A DNA stretch of 64,000 nt from Aurantimonas sp. Leaf443 (lineage in GTDB: Bacteria > Pseudomonadota > Alphaproteobacteria > Rhizobiales > Rhizobiaceae): contig NZ_LMRD01000006.1 in the NCBI RefSeq assembly GCF_001425575.1, positions 250,513 through 314,512 on the forward strand, written 5' to 3'. This document shows positions 45,820-54,589 of the stretch, piece by piece (position 1 is the first letter of the stretch; every line of letters starts with the position of its first letter). The notes beneath the pieces were generated by a model, which worked only from the letters and a program-made list of their open reading frames with translations, searched no databases and was not told the DNA's origin. Both the position numbers and the translations under genes were made by a program.

Positions 45820-46695
45820 TCAGGCCGCGCCGCGCGTGCGCGCCAGTCCGTCCTTGGCCGGCTGGTAGTTCGGGTCGAGCTGGGCGGCGCGCGCGTAGGA
45901 TTTCGAGGCCTTGGCGCGGTCGCCCTGGCGCTCGTAGACGATTGCCTGGTTCGTCCAGTACTCGGCCTTGGTGCCGTCGAGCTTCAGCGCGGTGTTGAAG
46001 TCGGTGAAGGCATTCTCCTCGTCGCCGAGCGCGAGATAGGAGACGCCGCGGCCGGAATAGGGCTCGGCGGCCGTCGACTGCAGCGAGATGGCCATCGAGA
46101 AATCCTCGATCGCCTGCTTGTGCTGGCCGTCGAGCTGGTAGAGCAGGCCGCGATTGTGGAAGGCGCGCGGGTCCGTCGTGTTGAGGTCGATGGCGCGCTG
46201 GAAGTCGGTCAGCGCCTCGCGGTTGCGGCCGGCGAGGCGGTAGACATTGCCGCGGCCGATATAGGCCGAATCGTAGTTCGGGTTGATCTGGAGGGCGCGG
46301 TTGTAGTCCTCCACCGCTTTCAGCGGCTGGTCCGTCTGGCGCCAGACGAGCGCGCGATTGGCATAGGCCTGATAGAAGTTCGGGTCGATCTCGATGGCGC
46401 GGGTGAAGTCGGCGATGGCCGCCTGATAGTTGCCGGACCGCCCGTTGGCCGTGCCGCGCACGTTCAGCGCCTCGGCGTCCTGCGGGTTGGCGGCGACCGC
46501 CTGGTTCAGCGAGGCGAGATTCTGCTGGGAGCCCTGGTTGCGATCCAGCGAGATCGACTGGATGGCGGCCAGTTCCGGCCCCGTCTGGCAGGCGCCGAGC
46601 ATGGCGACGAGGCCGAGCGTGAGGGCGAGCACCGGGCGCGGAAGAGGCCGGCCGGCCGGCTTGGCGGGCACGAGGACGGTCGCAGGATGCGGCAT
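45820..46695 (-). CDS. TPR-repeat lipoprotein
   Basis: A 291-residue protein. The N-terminus is a signal with a lipobox, VAMLGACQT, so it is anchored in the outer or inner membrane. At least six TPR units follow, for example AEALNVRGTANGRSGNYQAAIADFTRAIEIDP and SAYIGRGNVYRLAGRNREALTDFQRAIDL. TPR lipoproteins support protein complexes at the envelope; a partner is not visible here. The start at 46695 leaves a basic N-region before the hydrophobic core. Confidence 0.85.
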   Translation of the reverse strand: MPHPATVLVPAKPAGRPLPRPVLALTLGLVAMLGACQTGPELAAIQSISLDRNQGSQQNLASLNQAVAANPQDAEALNVRGTANGRSGNYQAAIADFTRAIEIDPNFYQAYANRALVWRQTDQPLKAVEDYNRALQINPNYDSAYIGRGNVYRLAGRNREALTDFQRAIDLNTTDPRAFHNRGLLYQLDGQHKQAIEDFSMAISLQSTAAEPYSGRGVSYLALGDEENAFTDFNTALKLDGTKAEYWTNQAIVYERQGDRAKASKSYARAAQLDPNYQPAKDGLARTRGAA

Positions 46696-47031
46696 CGGCG
46701 GGTCGATCTCCCAGTCGCTTCAGTTCGGTTCACGGGCCGGCGCGGCGTGGCGCGTCGATAGCGGGGCGGCACCGGCGATCCGTCATGACAGGACCGTCCC
46801 GGGCCCCACGCCGTGCAGCGGCTTGGAAACACCTAAAGCATCGCAGCACCACGCGAAATCCGTCGCAGGCGCGATAGGCCGCCAAACTTGGCGCCCCGCG
46901 TCGTTTCCGCAACGCCCGCGCTCGGCCGTCGCAGGGACTGCGCAGACGAAAAAGCGCGCGGGGCGTCCTTGCCGCGCGCGCTCGGATCGTGGCGGCAGCC
47001 GCATCGTGCGGCCGCCTGGCAGAGGGGACCG
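46696..47031. other. Intergenic region between the TPR lipoprotein and rpsU
   Basis: It contains the rpsU terminator at 46949-46980 and, nearer the TPR gene, its probable promoter region (46740-46900). No supported gene is seen. Confidence 0.5.
46949..46980 (-). terminator. Rho-independent terminator of rpsU
   Basis: On the minus strand an 8-bp G+C stem (GCGCGCGG with CCGCGCGC, loop 10) followed by five Ts (46953-46949). It lies about 52 bases after the rpsU stop. Confidence 0.75.
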
Positions 47032-47256
47032 TCAGGCGGCGCGGCCGCCGGCGATCAGGCCCTCGCGCTGCGCCTGCTTGCGGGCCAGCTTGCGGGCGCG
47101 GCGCACGGCCTCGGCCTTCTCGCGCACCCGCCTCTCGGACGGCTTCTCGTAGTGGTTCCGCATCTTCATCTCGCGGAACACGCCTTCGCGCTGCAGCTTC
47201 TTCTTGAGGGCGCGCAGCGCCTGGTCGACATTGTTGTCGCGGACGAGTACTTGCAC
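47032..47256 (-). CDS. rpsU: 30S ribosomal protein S21
   Basis: A 74-residue basic protein. [49 protein letters not shown] covers the whole family pattern, and the length is normal. It starts with GTG at 47256. It has its own terminator and probably its own promoter. An additional S21 copy elsewhere in the genome is possible, since many relatives carry two. Confidence 0.93.
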   Translation of the reverse strand: MQVLVRDNNVDQALRALKKKLQREGVFREMKMRNHYEKPSERRVREKAEAVRRARKLARKQAQREGLIAGGRAA

Positions 47257-47417
47257 CTGTGAGATCCGTGTCTTGCGCGTTCGAGGGTCCGTGCGACGAC
47301 GTCGGACGGCCGGGACGCGACTGACGTCCCGAATTCGCGCACGCCCTTAGCAGAGCGGGGCCGGTCTGTCGAGATGGCGCCGCGCCAGTCCGGCGGGGCG
47401 TCGTGCAGCCTGCCGCT

Positions 47418-47975
47418 TCAGGGTTTCGGCGCCGGGGTTACGGCGTCCGGCGAGGCCTTCCCGCGGCCCAGTCCCGCCCCGGCGACCGAGCGCGCCGCGA
47501 ATTCGGCGGCCCGCCGAAAGGCGTCGTCCGTGTCGCCCCGGAAGGAGAGGACGCGGCTGACGACGTCCTGCTTCGTGGCGATCTCGATCACGTCGATGCG
47601 GCCGGTGCCGATCAGCGTCGAGATCTTCTGGATGGCGCCGAGAAGGACGTAGTCCGCTCCGCTCCTGCGCGCCGCTTCCACCGCGTCCTCCACGCTGATC
47701 GCGCCGATCGAACAGTCCGGCCTGCCGCAGGCCAGCGGCTCGACCGCGAAGGCGCCGTCCCTTTCCAGTTCCTCGCCGAGAACGCTCTGGAAGAGCTTGG
47801 TGCGTGCGGCGTGTTCGGCCGTGCGTTCGCCCGGCTCGCCCGACGTGTCGAGATAGTAGATGTCGGCGAGCGCGATGCGGCTCTGCGCGGCGCCGGCCGG
47901 CGTCCCGAAGCCGAGGCCGGCGGCGACGATCAGGACAAGGGTCCGCAGGCGGGTGTTGGACGACGAGCGCGACAC
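47418..47975 (-). CDS. DUF2380 domain secreted protein
   Basis: A 185-residue protein with a signal peptide (TLVLIVAAGLGFGTPAGAA). The mature part has IALADIYYLDTSGEPGERTAEHAARTKLFQSVLGEELERDG and a pair of cysteines in ACGRPDCSIG, the DUF2380 pattern, then LLGAIQKIST. The function is unknown. The ATG at 47975 is used. Confidence 0.8.
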   Translation of the reverse strand: MSRSSSNTRLRTLVLIVAAGLGFGTPAGAAQSRIALADIYYLDTSGEPGERTAEHAARTKLFQSVLGEELERDGAFAVEPLACGRPDCSIGAISVEDAVEAARRSGADYVLLGAIQKISTLIGTGRIDVIEIATKQDVVSRVLSFRGDTDDAFRRAAEFAARSVAGAGLGRGKASPDAVTPAPKP

Positions 47976-48082
47976 GTCTCACTCCCTCGCCCGTGCCGCT
48001 GCCGGCCGGGCACGGTTCGTTGCGGTGCCACCCGTCGGAAAGAATAGAAACGGCGGTCCCTCCGGGAAGGGGGCCTCGTCCG

Positions 48083-50122
48083 TCAGACCCCCGCGTCCGC
48101 CGTCGGCACGCCCGTCCCGGGCTGGGGTCCGGCTTCCGCCTCCGGAACGGAGCGATCGAGGATGCGGGCGATGACGGCCAGGGCGAAGCGCGGGTCGTCG
48201 CGGCTCTCGCCCATCTCCAGCCGGTCGGGATCGGGACGCGGCGTCTCGTCCAGGCTGCGGATGGCCGTGCCGAAGAAGGCGTCGCGCCGGGTGCGAAGCG
48301 TCGCGATGCGCGCGCGCAGCGCCTCGATCTCGGCCCGTAGCGCCGGCCGGTCCTCGGGCTCGATCCGCGCGCGCCCGAGGCCGCGCGCCAGGACATGCGC
48401 CCAATAGGCGGCGCTGCGGAAGCGGATGAGGGCGGTGCGCACGCGTCCGGGCTTGCGCACGAGCTGCCAGTCACCGCCGAGCGGGCGCGCCGCGACGGCC
48501 AGATCGAGATAGCGCCGGTCGAGCCCGCGCGAAAGGCGGATCAGCCCGTGCCGGCGCCGGTCCTCCACCCGCTCGATCGCGGCGGCCAGAAGCTCGTCGA
48601 ACGCGTCGAGAAAGGCGGCCACCGCCTCGTCGATGACGGTGCCCGTGGTGCGGGGAAAGACCACGAAGGCGATGAAGATGCCCGCCGCCGCGCCGATCAC
48701 GGTCTCCTCCAGCCGCAGGACGAGGAGAGCGGGCGTGAACTGGCCGATCAGTCCGTAGAGGACGGAGATCGCGAGCGTCATGAAGAAGGTCATCGCCGCG
48801 TAGGAGACCTGCAGGAGGTAGAAGGCGACGAAGACGAAAATGGCGATGAGCGCGACGGACGGGGCGAGCGCGCCGCCCAGAAGCGTGGCGAGGCCCATGC
48901 CGACGGTGATGCCGGCCAGCGTGCCGGCGGCCCGTCCGAGCCCGCGCTGCATCGTGTCGCCGCGCGACTGCGCGTTGGTGAAGACGAGGAAGGCGGTGAG
49001 GATCGCCCAGAACCAGCGCGTCGGCGACAGGACCAGCCCGCCGGCCATGGCGATGGCGGCGGCGAGCGTCACCTGGATCGCGAGGCGCAGCGCCGGGTCG
49101 GCGAGAAGCCCGGCGCCCTTGGTCGGCCCGCGCGCCGGGGCCGCGCCCGGCGAGCCTTCGAAGGCGCCGGCCGGCAGCGTGCGGGCCGCTTCCGCCACCC
49201 GCATCGCCGCCTCGTCCAGGCGGCGGGCGGCCGCCTCGCGATGGCGCTCCGGCGCGTCGTCTCCTTGCCCGCCGACGTCGGGCGCGCCGGCGAAGAAGCG
49301 GGCCTCGGCCGCCAGCTGCAGATCGAAGAGAGCGACCACCATCTCGCGGCGCAGGGCGTCGGCCTGCGGCGTGCCGGCCTCGCCCGGCAGCAGGCCCTCG
49401 GCGGTGAGGATCGCGTCCTTCAGCCGCTCTTCCGCCCGCGCCGCCTCCCGGCGCGACGGCCGGTCCTTGCCCGGCGGCGACGCGCGCTCCAGCCGGCGCA
49501 TCGCCGCCTCGAAGGCCCGGCGGTTGGCATCGACCGCCACCAGCGCCACGCGGAAATCGCGCTCGGGGTCTTCGGGCAGCACATGGTTGCGCACGAGATG
49601 GGCGACGATCGCGGAGAGGACGATGGCGAGCGCGATGGCGCCGAGATCGGCGACCGCCGGGTGCAGGTAGGCGCCGATGAAGTAGCACATGAAGCCGTAC
49701 ATGCCGGCCGCGTTCCAGCGCTGGCCGAAGCGGCGGGCCCAGACCGCGAGGAAGACGATGCCGAGAAAGACGGGATGCGTGAAGGCGGTGGCGGCGAGCA
49801 GCGAGGCGAGGGCGACGCTCGCGAAGCCGGCCAGCGCGCACCAGGCGCGCGTCACGAGACGCGCGCGCCGTGTCGCGTCGCGGATCTGCAGCGCGCCCTG
49901 GAGCGCGGTCGTCATCGCCACGCCGTAGGCCGCCACCGGCAGAGGCAGGACGGGATGGACGATCACGAGCGACAGGACGACCGCCGCCAGCGTCAGCACC
50001 GTGCGCGCGGCCATGCGCAGCCGCGTCAGTCCGGGATCGGAGACGACGAACGAGGCGGCGAGCCGGCGCAGGAGGGCGACGGGCGGCAAGTCTCGGGCCG
50101 GGCTGGGGGCGGGGGACGACAC
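48083..50122 (-). CDS. FUSC-family inner-membrane protein (YccS/AaeB-like)
   Basis: A 679-residue membrane protein. Two blocks of about six hydrophobic helices (residues 35-170 and 350-500) are separated by a cytosolic alpha-helical domain with RREAARAEERLKDAILTAEGLLPGEAG. A second cytosolic region is at the C-terminus. The FUSC type includes aromatic acid efflux pumps and other predicted transporters; the substrate here is unknown. A GTG at 50122 is chosen because GAGAGG is just upstream and the basic pre-membrane segment follows. Longer frames upstream are only open high-G+C DNA. Confidence 0.8.
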   Translation of the reverse strand: MSSPAPSPARDLPPVALLRRLAASFVVSDPGLTRLRMAARTVLTLAAVVLSLVIVHPVLPLPVAAYGVAMTTALQGALQIRDATRRARLVTRAWCALAGFASVALASLLAATAFTHPVFLGIVFLAVWARRFGQRWNAAGMYGFMCYFIGAYLHPAVADLGAIALAIVLSAIVAHLVRNHVLPEDPERDFRVALVAVDANRRAFEAAMRRLERASPPGKDRPSRREAARAEERLKDAILTAEGLLPGEAGTPQADALRREMVVALFDLQLAAEARFFAGAPDVGGQGDDAPERHREAAARRLDEAAMRVAEAARTLPAGAFEGSPGAAPARGPTKGAGLLADPALRLAIQVTLAAAIAMAGGLVLSPTRWFWAILTAFLVFTNAQSRGDTMQRGLGRAAGTLAGITVGMGLATLLGGALAPSVALIAIFVFVAFYLLQVSYAAMTFFMTLAISVLYGLIGQFTPALLVLRLEETVIGAAAGIFIAFVVFPRTTGTVIDEAVAAFLDAFDELLAAAIERVEDRRRHGLIRLSRGLDRRYLDLAVAARPLGGDWQLVRKPGRVRTALIRFRSAAYWAHVLARGLGRARIEPEDRPALRAEIEALRARIATLRTRRDAFFGTAIRSLDETPRPDPDRLEMGESRDDPRFALAVIARILDRSVPEAEAGPQPGTGVPTADAGV

Positions 50123-50255
50123 GGCCCTCTCTATCGCGCGCAAACCCGCATCCGTCCATTCCCGTGGGGAGGCGGACCCTGTTGCGCCGCGGCCACGGTG
50201 TCGACGGTCGCAGCCCAAGGGTTGGGCGTAACGCCAAAGATTCAGGCGGAATCGT

Positions 50256-50280
50256 GGAACCCAACCGGGGCGGCGGTGTT
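50256..50280 (+). promoter_or_regulatory. Candidate EcfG-type general stress promoter
   Basis: GGAAC at 50256-50260, 16 bases, then TGTT at 50277-50280. The EcfG consensus is GGAAC-N16/17-CGTT, so this is a near match with one change in the -10 element. It is about 87 bases before the PhnA-like gene, which fits a stress gene. Confidence 0.4.
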
Positions 50281-50366
50281 TCGGGCTCGGCAAAGGCAGG
50301 CTTACCCGTGCGGGAACCTGTCCCCACGTGTGTTGAGCGTCCGCCTTGCGGCGCAGAGGAGTATTC

Positions 50367-51278
50367 ATGGCTGAGATCATTCGCGACCGCGCCGTCGTGG
50401 CAGGCGGCGACATCCGCCGCATTTCCTGGGGCGCCATCATTGCCGGCGTCCTCCTGGCGCTGACCGTCCAGTTCATGCTGGGCCTTCTGGGCCTCGGCAT
50501 CGGTCTCGCGACGATCGATCCCAATGGCGGCGAGACGCCCACGGCGGCCACGCTGGCCTCCTCGAGCGGCATCTGGGCCCTCGCGGTCGTGCTGATCGGC
50601 ATCTTCGTCGGCGCCTTCACGGCCGCCCGCCTCGCCGGCAGCCCGGAAAAGTCCGATTCGCTGTTGCATGGCGTCGTGACCTGGGCGACGTCCACGCTCC
50701 TCATCGTCTATCTGCTTACCAGCGGCATCTCGGCCGTCGTCGGCAGCGCCTTCGGCGTCCTCGGCTCGTCGATCCAGGGCATCTCGAGCGCCGCGCAGGC
50801 GATCGTGCCGAACTCGCTCGGCGAACTCCCGGCCGGCCTTCGCGGCCAGGCCGAGCAGCTCCTGCAGCGCGGCACCCAGCAGGCCCAGCAGGCGGCCGGC
50901 GAAGTGCAGCAGCAGGCGAACGAGGCGGCCAACGACGCCCGTCAGGCGACGGGCGAGCAGGACCTCTCGACGGCTCTGCGCGAGATCGTCGCCGGTCTCG
51001 GCGAGGGCGCGACCCCCGAGGAGCGTCAGGCCGCCGTGCAGGTCATCTCGCAGCAGGCCGGCATCTCGCAGCAGGAGGCCGAACAGCGCCTGAGCCAGTT
51101 CCAGGCGCAGTACGACCAGGCGGTGGCCCAGGCCCGCGAAGCGGCCGACAAGGCTGCCAACGCGGTCTCCACGGGTGCCTTCGGCGGCTTCGTCGCCATG
51201 CTCCTCGGCCTCGTGGTCGGCGCCGTCGGCGGTCTCGTCGGCCGTCCGAAGCCGGTCATCGCCGCCGCGCGCCTCTAA
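50367..51278 (+). CDS. PhnA-like membrane protein
   Basis: A 303-residue protein. Three helices occupy about residues 20-130 (SWGAIIAGVLLALTVQFMLGLLGLGIGLA, IWALAVVLIGIFVGAFTAARLAG, SLLHGVVTWATSTLLIVYLLTSG). A long Gln/Ala-rich, partly coiled-coil periplasmic or cytosolic segment (150-270) and a C-terminal glycine-rich helix, TGAFGGFVAMLLGLVVGAVGGLVG, follow. Proteins of this type in Hyphomicrobiales are linked to general stress; exact role unknown. The ATG at 50367 has GAGGAG upstream. Confidence 0.75.
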   Translation: MAEIIRDRAVVAGGDIRRISWGAIIAGVLLALTVQFMLGLLGLGIGLATIDPNGGETPTAATLASSSGIWALAVVLIGIFVGAFTAARLAGSPEKSDSLLHGVVTWATSTLLIVYLLTSGISAVVGSAFGVLGSSIQGISSAAQAIVPNSLGELPAGLRGQAEQLLQRGTQQAQQAAGEVQQQANEAANDARQATGEQDLSTALREIVAGLGEGATPEERQAAVQVISQQAGISQQEAEQRLSQFQAQYDQAVAQAREAADKAANAVSTGAFGGFVAMLLGLVVGAVGGLVGRPKPVIAAARL

Positions 51279-51304
51279 GCACCACAAGAGCAGGCCCATC
51301 GACG

Positions 51305-51337
51305 AACGGGGTCGGACCGCAAGGTCCGGCCCCGTTT
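51305..51337. terminator. Terminator between the PhnA-like gene and the TRAP binding protein gene
   Basis: A 14-bp stem (51305-51318 with 51323-51336), one G-U pair, GCAA loop, then TTT. It stands between convergent stops and can serve both. Confidence 0.75.
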
Positions 51338-51383
51338 GCGTTTGCGGGCGCCTCTCGGCCGGGACGGCCGGGAGGCGGCGATG

Positions 51384-52385
51384 TCAGAGCGTCGCGCCGA
51401 GCTTGCGCAGATCTGCGAGCACGGGGGCCTTGGGCTGCCAGATCGCGTCGTATTTGGCGATGATCGCCTCGGCGTCCGCGACTTCCACGGTCTTGATGGG
51501 AATGCCGGCCGCGGTGAAGCTCTCGACGAGCTTGGGCTCGTTGACGACGGTCTCGTCGATCTGGGCCGAGAGCGCCTCGCCGGTCAGTTTCGTCAGCAGT
51601 TCGCGATCGGCCGGATCCAGCGTCTGCCAGGCGCGTCCCGAGGCGAGGGCGACGCAGGGCATGAAGATGGCGTTCATGCGCAGCATGGTCTTGGAGACCT
51701 TGTCGAAGCGCTGGTTCCAGGAGAAATCGAGATCGGCTTCCAGCCCGTCGACCTGCCCGTTGGACATGGCGTCGAACACGGCCGGGGTCGGGATCGGCGT
51801 CGGCGTCGCGCCGAGAAGGCCGTAGAAGTCGCGATAGGCGGGCGTGGTGTTGATGCGCAGCTTCATACCGTTGAGGTCGCTCAGCCCCTCGATGGGCTTG
51901 GCCGAGAAGACGACGCGCATCGTGGTGATACCGTAGGCGAGGCCGATCGTGCCGGTTTCCTTCGGCAGGACCTTCAGCATGTCGAGCGCCAGCGGATCGC
52001 GGACGAGCTTGGCGACCTTGGCGGTGGAATCGACGATCCAGGGCGCGTTGATCGCGGCGATGGAGGGAATGCGCGAGCCCAGCTCCGCCGTCATGATCCA
52101 GCCGAGATCGAGCGCGCCCGACTGCATCTGCTGCAGCATGGCCGCCTCGTTGCCGAGCTGGCCCGAGGGGAAGATCGTCATCGAGAGACGGCCGTCGGTC
52201 TGCGCCTTGAGCTGGTCGGCCACCTTGGCGGCGGCGAGGTTCCAGGGATGGCCGTTCGGCGTGATGATGCCGAGGCGCAGGTCGCGCTTTTCCTGGGCAC
52301 GCGCGACGACGGGTGCGGCGAGGCCGAGGGCCGCCGCGCCGGCGGCCGAGCGCAGGAGGGCGCGGCGGGAGAGGAGAAGGGTCAT
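51384..52385 (-). CDS. TRAP transporter solute-binding protein (DctP type)
   Basis: A 333-residue periplasmic protein with an N-terminal signal (SRRALLRSAAGAAALGLAAPVVA, Tat-like). It carries LGIITPNGHPWNLAAAKVADQL, IFPSGQLGNEAAMLQQMQSGALDLG, MKLRINTTPAYRDFYGLLGATPTPI and SNGQVDGLEADLDF, all typical of DctP. It binds a carboxylate-type ligand; the exact one is unknown. It is the promoter-distal gene of a three-gene TRAP operon read from 54311 to here. Confidence 0.9.
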   Translation of the reverse strand: MTLLLSRRALLRSAAGAAALGLAAPVVARAQEKRDLRLGIITPNGHPWNLAAAKVADQLKAQTDGRLSMTIFPSGQLGNEAAMLQQMQSGALDLGWIMTAELGSRIPSIAAINAPWIVDSTAKVAKLVRDPLALDMLKVLPKETGTIGLAYGITTMRVVFSAKPIEGLSDLNGMKLRINTTPAYRDFYGLLGATPTPIPTPAVFDAMSNGQVDGLEADLDFSWNQRFDKVSKTMLRMNAIFMPCVALASGRAWQTLDPADRELLTKLTGEALSAQIDETVVNEPKLVESFTAAGIPIKTVEVADAEAIIAKYDAIWQPKAPVLADLRKLGATL

Positions 52386-52404
52386 GGTCAGGGGCCTTTC
52401 GGGT

Positions 52405-53670
52405 TCAGCGAGCGAGGAAGAGGGACAGCGAAGGGAAGATCGACAGGAGTATGAGGAGAAGGCAGGCGGCGAAGAAGAAGGGCAGGGTGACGACGAACAT
52501 CCGCCCCACCTTGGCCCCGGTGACGGCCGAGGCCACGAAGAAGCACAGGCCCACGGGCGGCGAGAGGAAGCCGAGCACGAGATTGACGACGGCCACGACG
52601 CCGAAATGGATGGGGTCGATGCCGTAGACCTCGGTGGCGATCGGCAGCAGGATCGGCACCGTCATGATGAGGCCCGGCGCCCCGTCGATCACCGTGCCGA
52701 TGACGAGCAGGATGACGTTGACGAGAAGCATGAAGGTGATCGGATCGCTGGCGACGGTCTGCACCCACTCGGCGACGGCCTGCGGCACGCGGCCGTAGAC
52801 GAGCACCCAGGAGAAGACGGCCGCTGCGGCCACCAGGAAGAGCACCACGGCCGAATAGATGCCCGAGCGCACCATCATGGCCGGCAGGTCGGAGAGTTTC
52901 AGCTGCTTCGTCCAGAAGCGGCCGACGAGGATGGCCGCGAGCGTGCCGACGGCCGCGGCCTCCGTGGCGTTGGCGAGCCCCGTCAGGATGGAGCCGACGA
53001 TGACGGCGGGGATGGTCAGGGTCGGCGCGGCGTCGACGACGATGCGCAGGCGCCTGCGCCAGTCCAGCGCCTCGCCGCGCGGATAGTTCTGCCAGATGCC
53101 CATGACCGCGATGACGGCGCAGAAGAGGAGCGTCAGGATCACGCCGGGCACGAGGCCGGCCATCAGCATGTCGCTGACGGGCACCTGCGCCATCACCGAA
53201 TAGATCACGAACATGATCGAGGGCGGGATGATGGGCCCCAGCATGCCGGCATAGGCGGTGAGGCCGGCGGCGAAGGTGCGGTCGTAACCCTGCCGCTCCA
53301 TCTCCGGCACCATGACCTTGGCCATGATGGCGACCTGCGCCGTCGCCGAGCCGAGGATGGAGGAGATGAACATGTTGGCTAGAAGGTTGACGTAGGCCAG
53401 CCCGCCCTTCAGCCGCCCGACGATGGCCATGGCCATGCCGACGATGCGCCGCGTGATGCCGCCCCCGTTCATCACCTCGCCGATGAGGATGAAGAGCGGG
53501 ATCGAGATCAGGCCGTAATTGTCGACGCCGCTGAAGATCTGCGGAACGAAGGACTGGAAGAGGAGCGGGTTTCCCGAGTCCCAGATGAAGGCGATCGAGG
53601 CCAGGCACAGGCAGATGCTGATCGGCACGCCGACGAGCATGAGGAAGAGGAAGGCGCCGCCGGTGACCAT
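52405..53670 (-). CDS. TRAP transporter large permease (DctM type)
   Basis: A 421-residue membrane protein of normal size for DctM, with about twelve helices and blocks PLFILIGEVMNGGGITRRIVGMAMA, SILGSATAQVAIMAKVMVPEM, GLTAYAGMLGPIIPPSIMFVIY and LGFLSPPVGLCFFVASAV. It forms the transport channel with the neighbouring DctQ. It starts within TGATG of the DctQ stop. Confidence 0.92.
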   Translation of the reverse strand: MVTGGAFLFLMLVGVPISICLCLASIAFIWDSGNPLLFQSFVPQIFSGVDNYGLISIPLFILIGEVMNGGGITRRIVGMAMAIVGRLKGGLAYVNLLANMFISSILGSATAQVAIMAKVMVPEMERQGYDRTFAAGLTAYAGMLGPIIPPSIMFVIYSVMAQVPVSDMLMAGLVPGVILTLLFCAVIAVMGIWQNYPRGEALDWRRRLRIVVDAAPTLTIPAVIVGSILTGLANATEAAAVGTLAAILVGRFWTKQLKLSDLPAMMVRSGIYSAVVLFLVAAAAVFSWVLVYGRVPQAVAEWVQTVASDPITFMLLVNVILLVIGTVIDGAPGLIMTVPILLPIATEVYGIDPIHFGVVAVVNLVLGFLSPPVGLCFFVASAVTGAKVGRMFVVTLPFFFAACLLLILLSIFPSLSLFLAR

Positions 53671-54311
53671 CAGTTCACTCCCTGGCCGGCATCGAGGGCC
53701 GGGCGCTGCGGCCGCGGCAGAAGGCCGAGATCCTCGGCGAGATTGGTCGCGCCGTGCAGGATCGTGGTGAGCGCGAAGATCGGCACGATGCTCATGACGA
53801 GGACGGTCGGCCATTCCAGCGTCTGGGTGCGTTCGGTGTAGAGGAAGTTGAAGCTCTCGCCCGCATAGGTCTCGGCATCGAAACCGGCCCGTGCGATGCC
53901 GATCGGATCGAGCCACAGCCAGCACATGGCGGCGAGCGCCAGCGAGAAGCCGAGCACGAGGAGCGTGGCACCCGCCTTGAAGGTCTTCGCCATGGCCGGC
54001 TTCATGAAATCGGTGAGGAGGGTCACCGAAAAGTCCATCCGCAGACGCGTCATGCAAGACGCGCCGACGAAGGTCAGCCAGACCATGGCGAAGATCGAGG
54101 CCTCGTCGTTGCCGTAGAGCGGCACGCGGGCGTAGCGGGTGACGACATTGACGAGGATCAGCGCGAAGAGAAGCGTCATCAGGGCGCCGAGCGCGACCTT
54201 CTCGACCTTCAGGACGGCCTCCGACGTCGCCTGAAGCGCGCGAAGCGGCAGGATCGCGCGGGACGGCGATGCGTGCGGGCCTTCGGGCGCGGCCGTGTCG
54301 GGTCTCGGCAT
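53670..54311 (-). CDS. TRAP transporter small permease (DctQ type)
   Basis: A 213-residue membrane protein with about four helices and the conserved FAMVWLTFVGASCMTRLRMDFSVTLLTDF. The N-terminal tail of about 35 residues is cytosolic. It is the first gene of the operon. A GntR-type regulator gene is divergent, and palindromes between them are likely operators. Confidence 0.88.
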   Translation of the reverse strand: MPRPDTAAPEGPHASPSRAILPLRALQATSEAVLKVEKVALGALMTLLFALILVNVVTRYARVPLYGNDEASIFAMVWLTFVGASCMTRLRMDFSVTLLTDFMKPAMAKTFKAGATLLVLGFSLALAAMCWLWLDPIGIARAGFDAETYAGESFNFLYTERTQTLEWPTVLVMSIVPIFALTTILHGATNLAEDLGLLPRPQRPALDAGQGVN

Positions 54312-54465
54312 GGATCGGCCTTTCGCTGAACATGCGGGGCCGTTTCCGGCAACGCAAAGCGCCGGGTGGCCGGTCTGCGGATAACGGAGGCGAAGGGGTG
54401 GCCCTTCGGATCAATTCTTGCGGAGCTTCCAGGCCGCGCAAGGACAGCTTCGCATATCGGATCCA

Positions 54466-54482
54466 ATTTTCAATATGAAAAT
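54466..54482. promoter_or_regulatory. 17-bp palindrome in the TRAP/GntR divergent region
   Basis: ATTTTCA-ATA-TGAAAAT is a perfect inverted repeat. It lies about 155 bases upstream of dctQ and 108 bases before the regulator ATG. Confidence 0.45.
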
Positions 54483-54518
54483 CTTGTCGGTCTGATATTT
54501 TGGACGGCAGATCGACAA

Positions 54519-54534
54519 CCGATCATTTGATCGG
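54519..54534. promoter_or_regulatory. 16-bp palindrome, probable GntR-type operator
   Basis: CCGATCA-TT-TGATCGG is a perfect inverted repeat, 55 bases before the GntR-type ATG. FCD-type regulators usually bind such short palindromes with a central T/A-rich gap, so this is the best operator candidate for control of the TRAP operon. Confidence 0.55.
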
Positions 54535-54589
54535 CATTTGGACGGTTCGGATGGCGCCTGCAGCGGTAGGCTCGGCGGAGCGCGGGAGA

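Noticed and set aside
50313-50340. Second GGAAC before the PhnA-like gene as an EcfG promoter
   Set aside because: No CGTT-like element at 16-17 bases; the upstream site at 50256 fits better.
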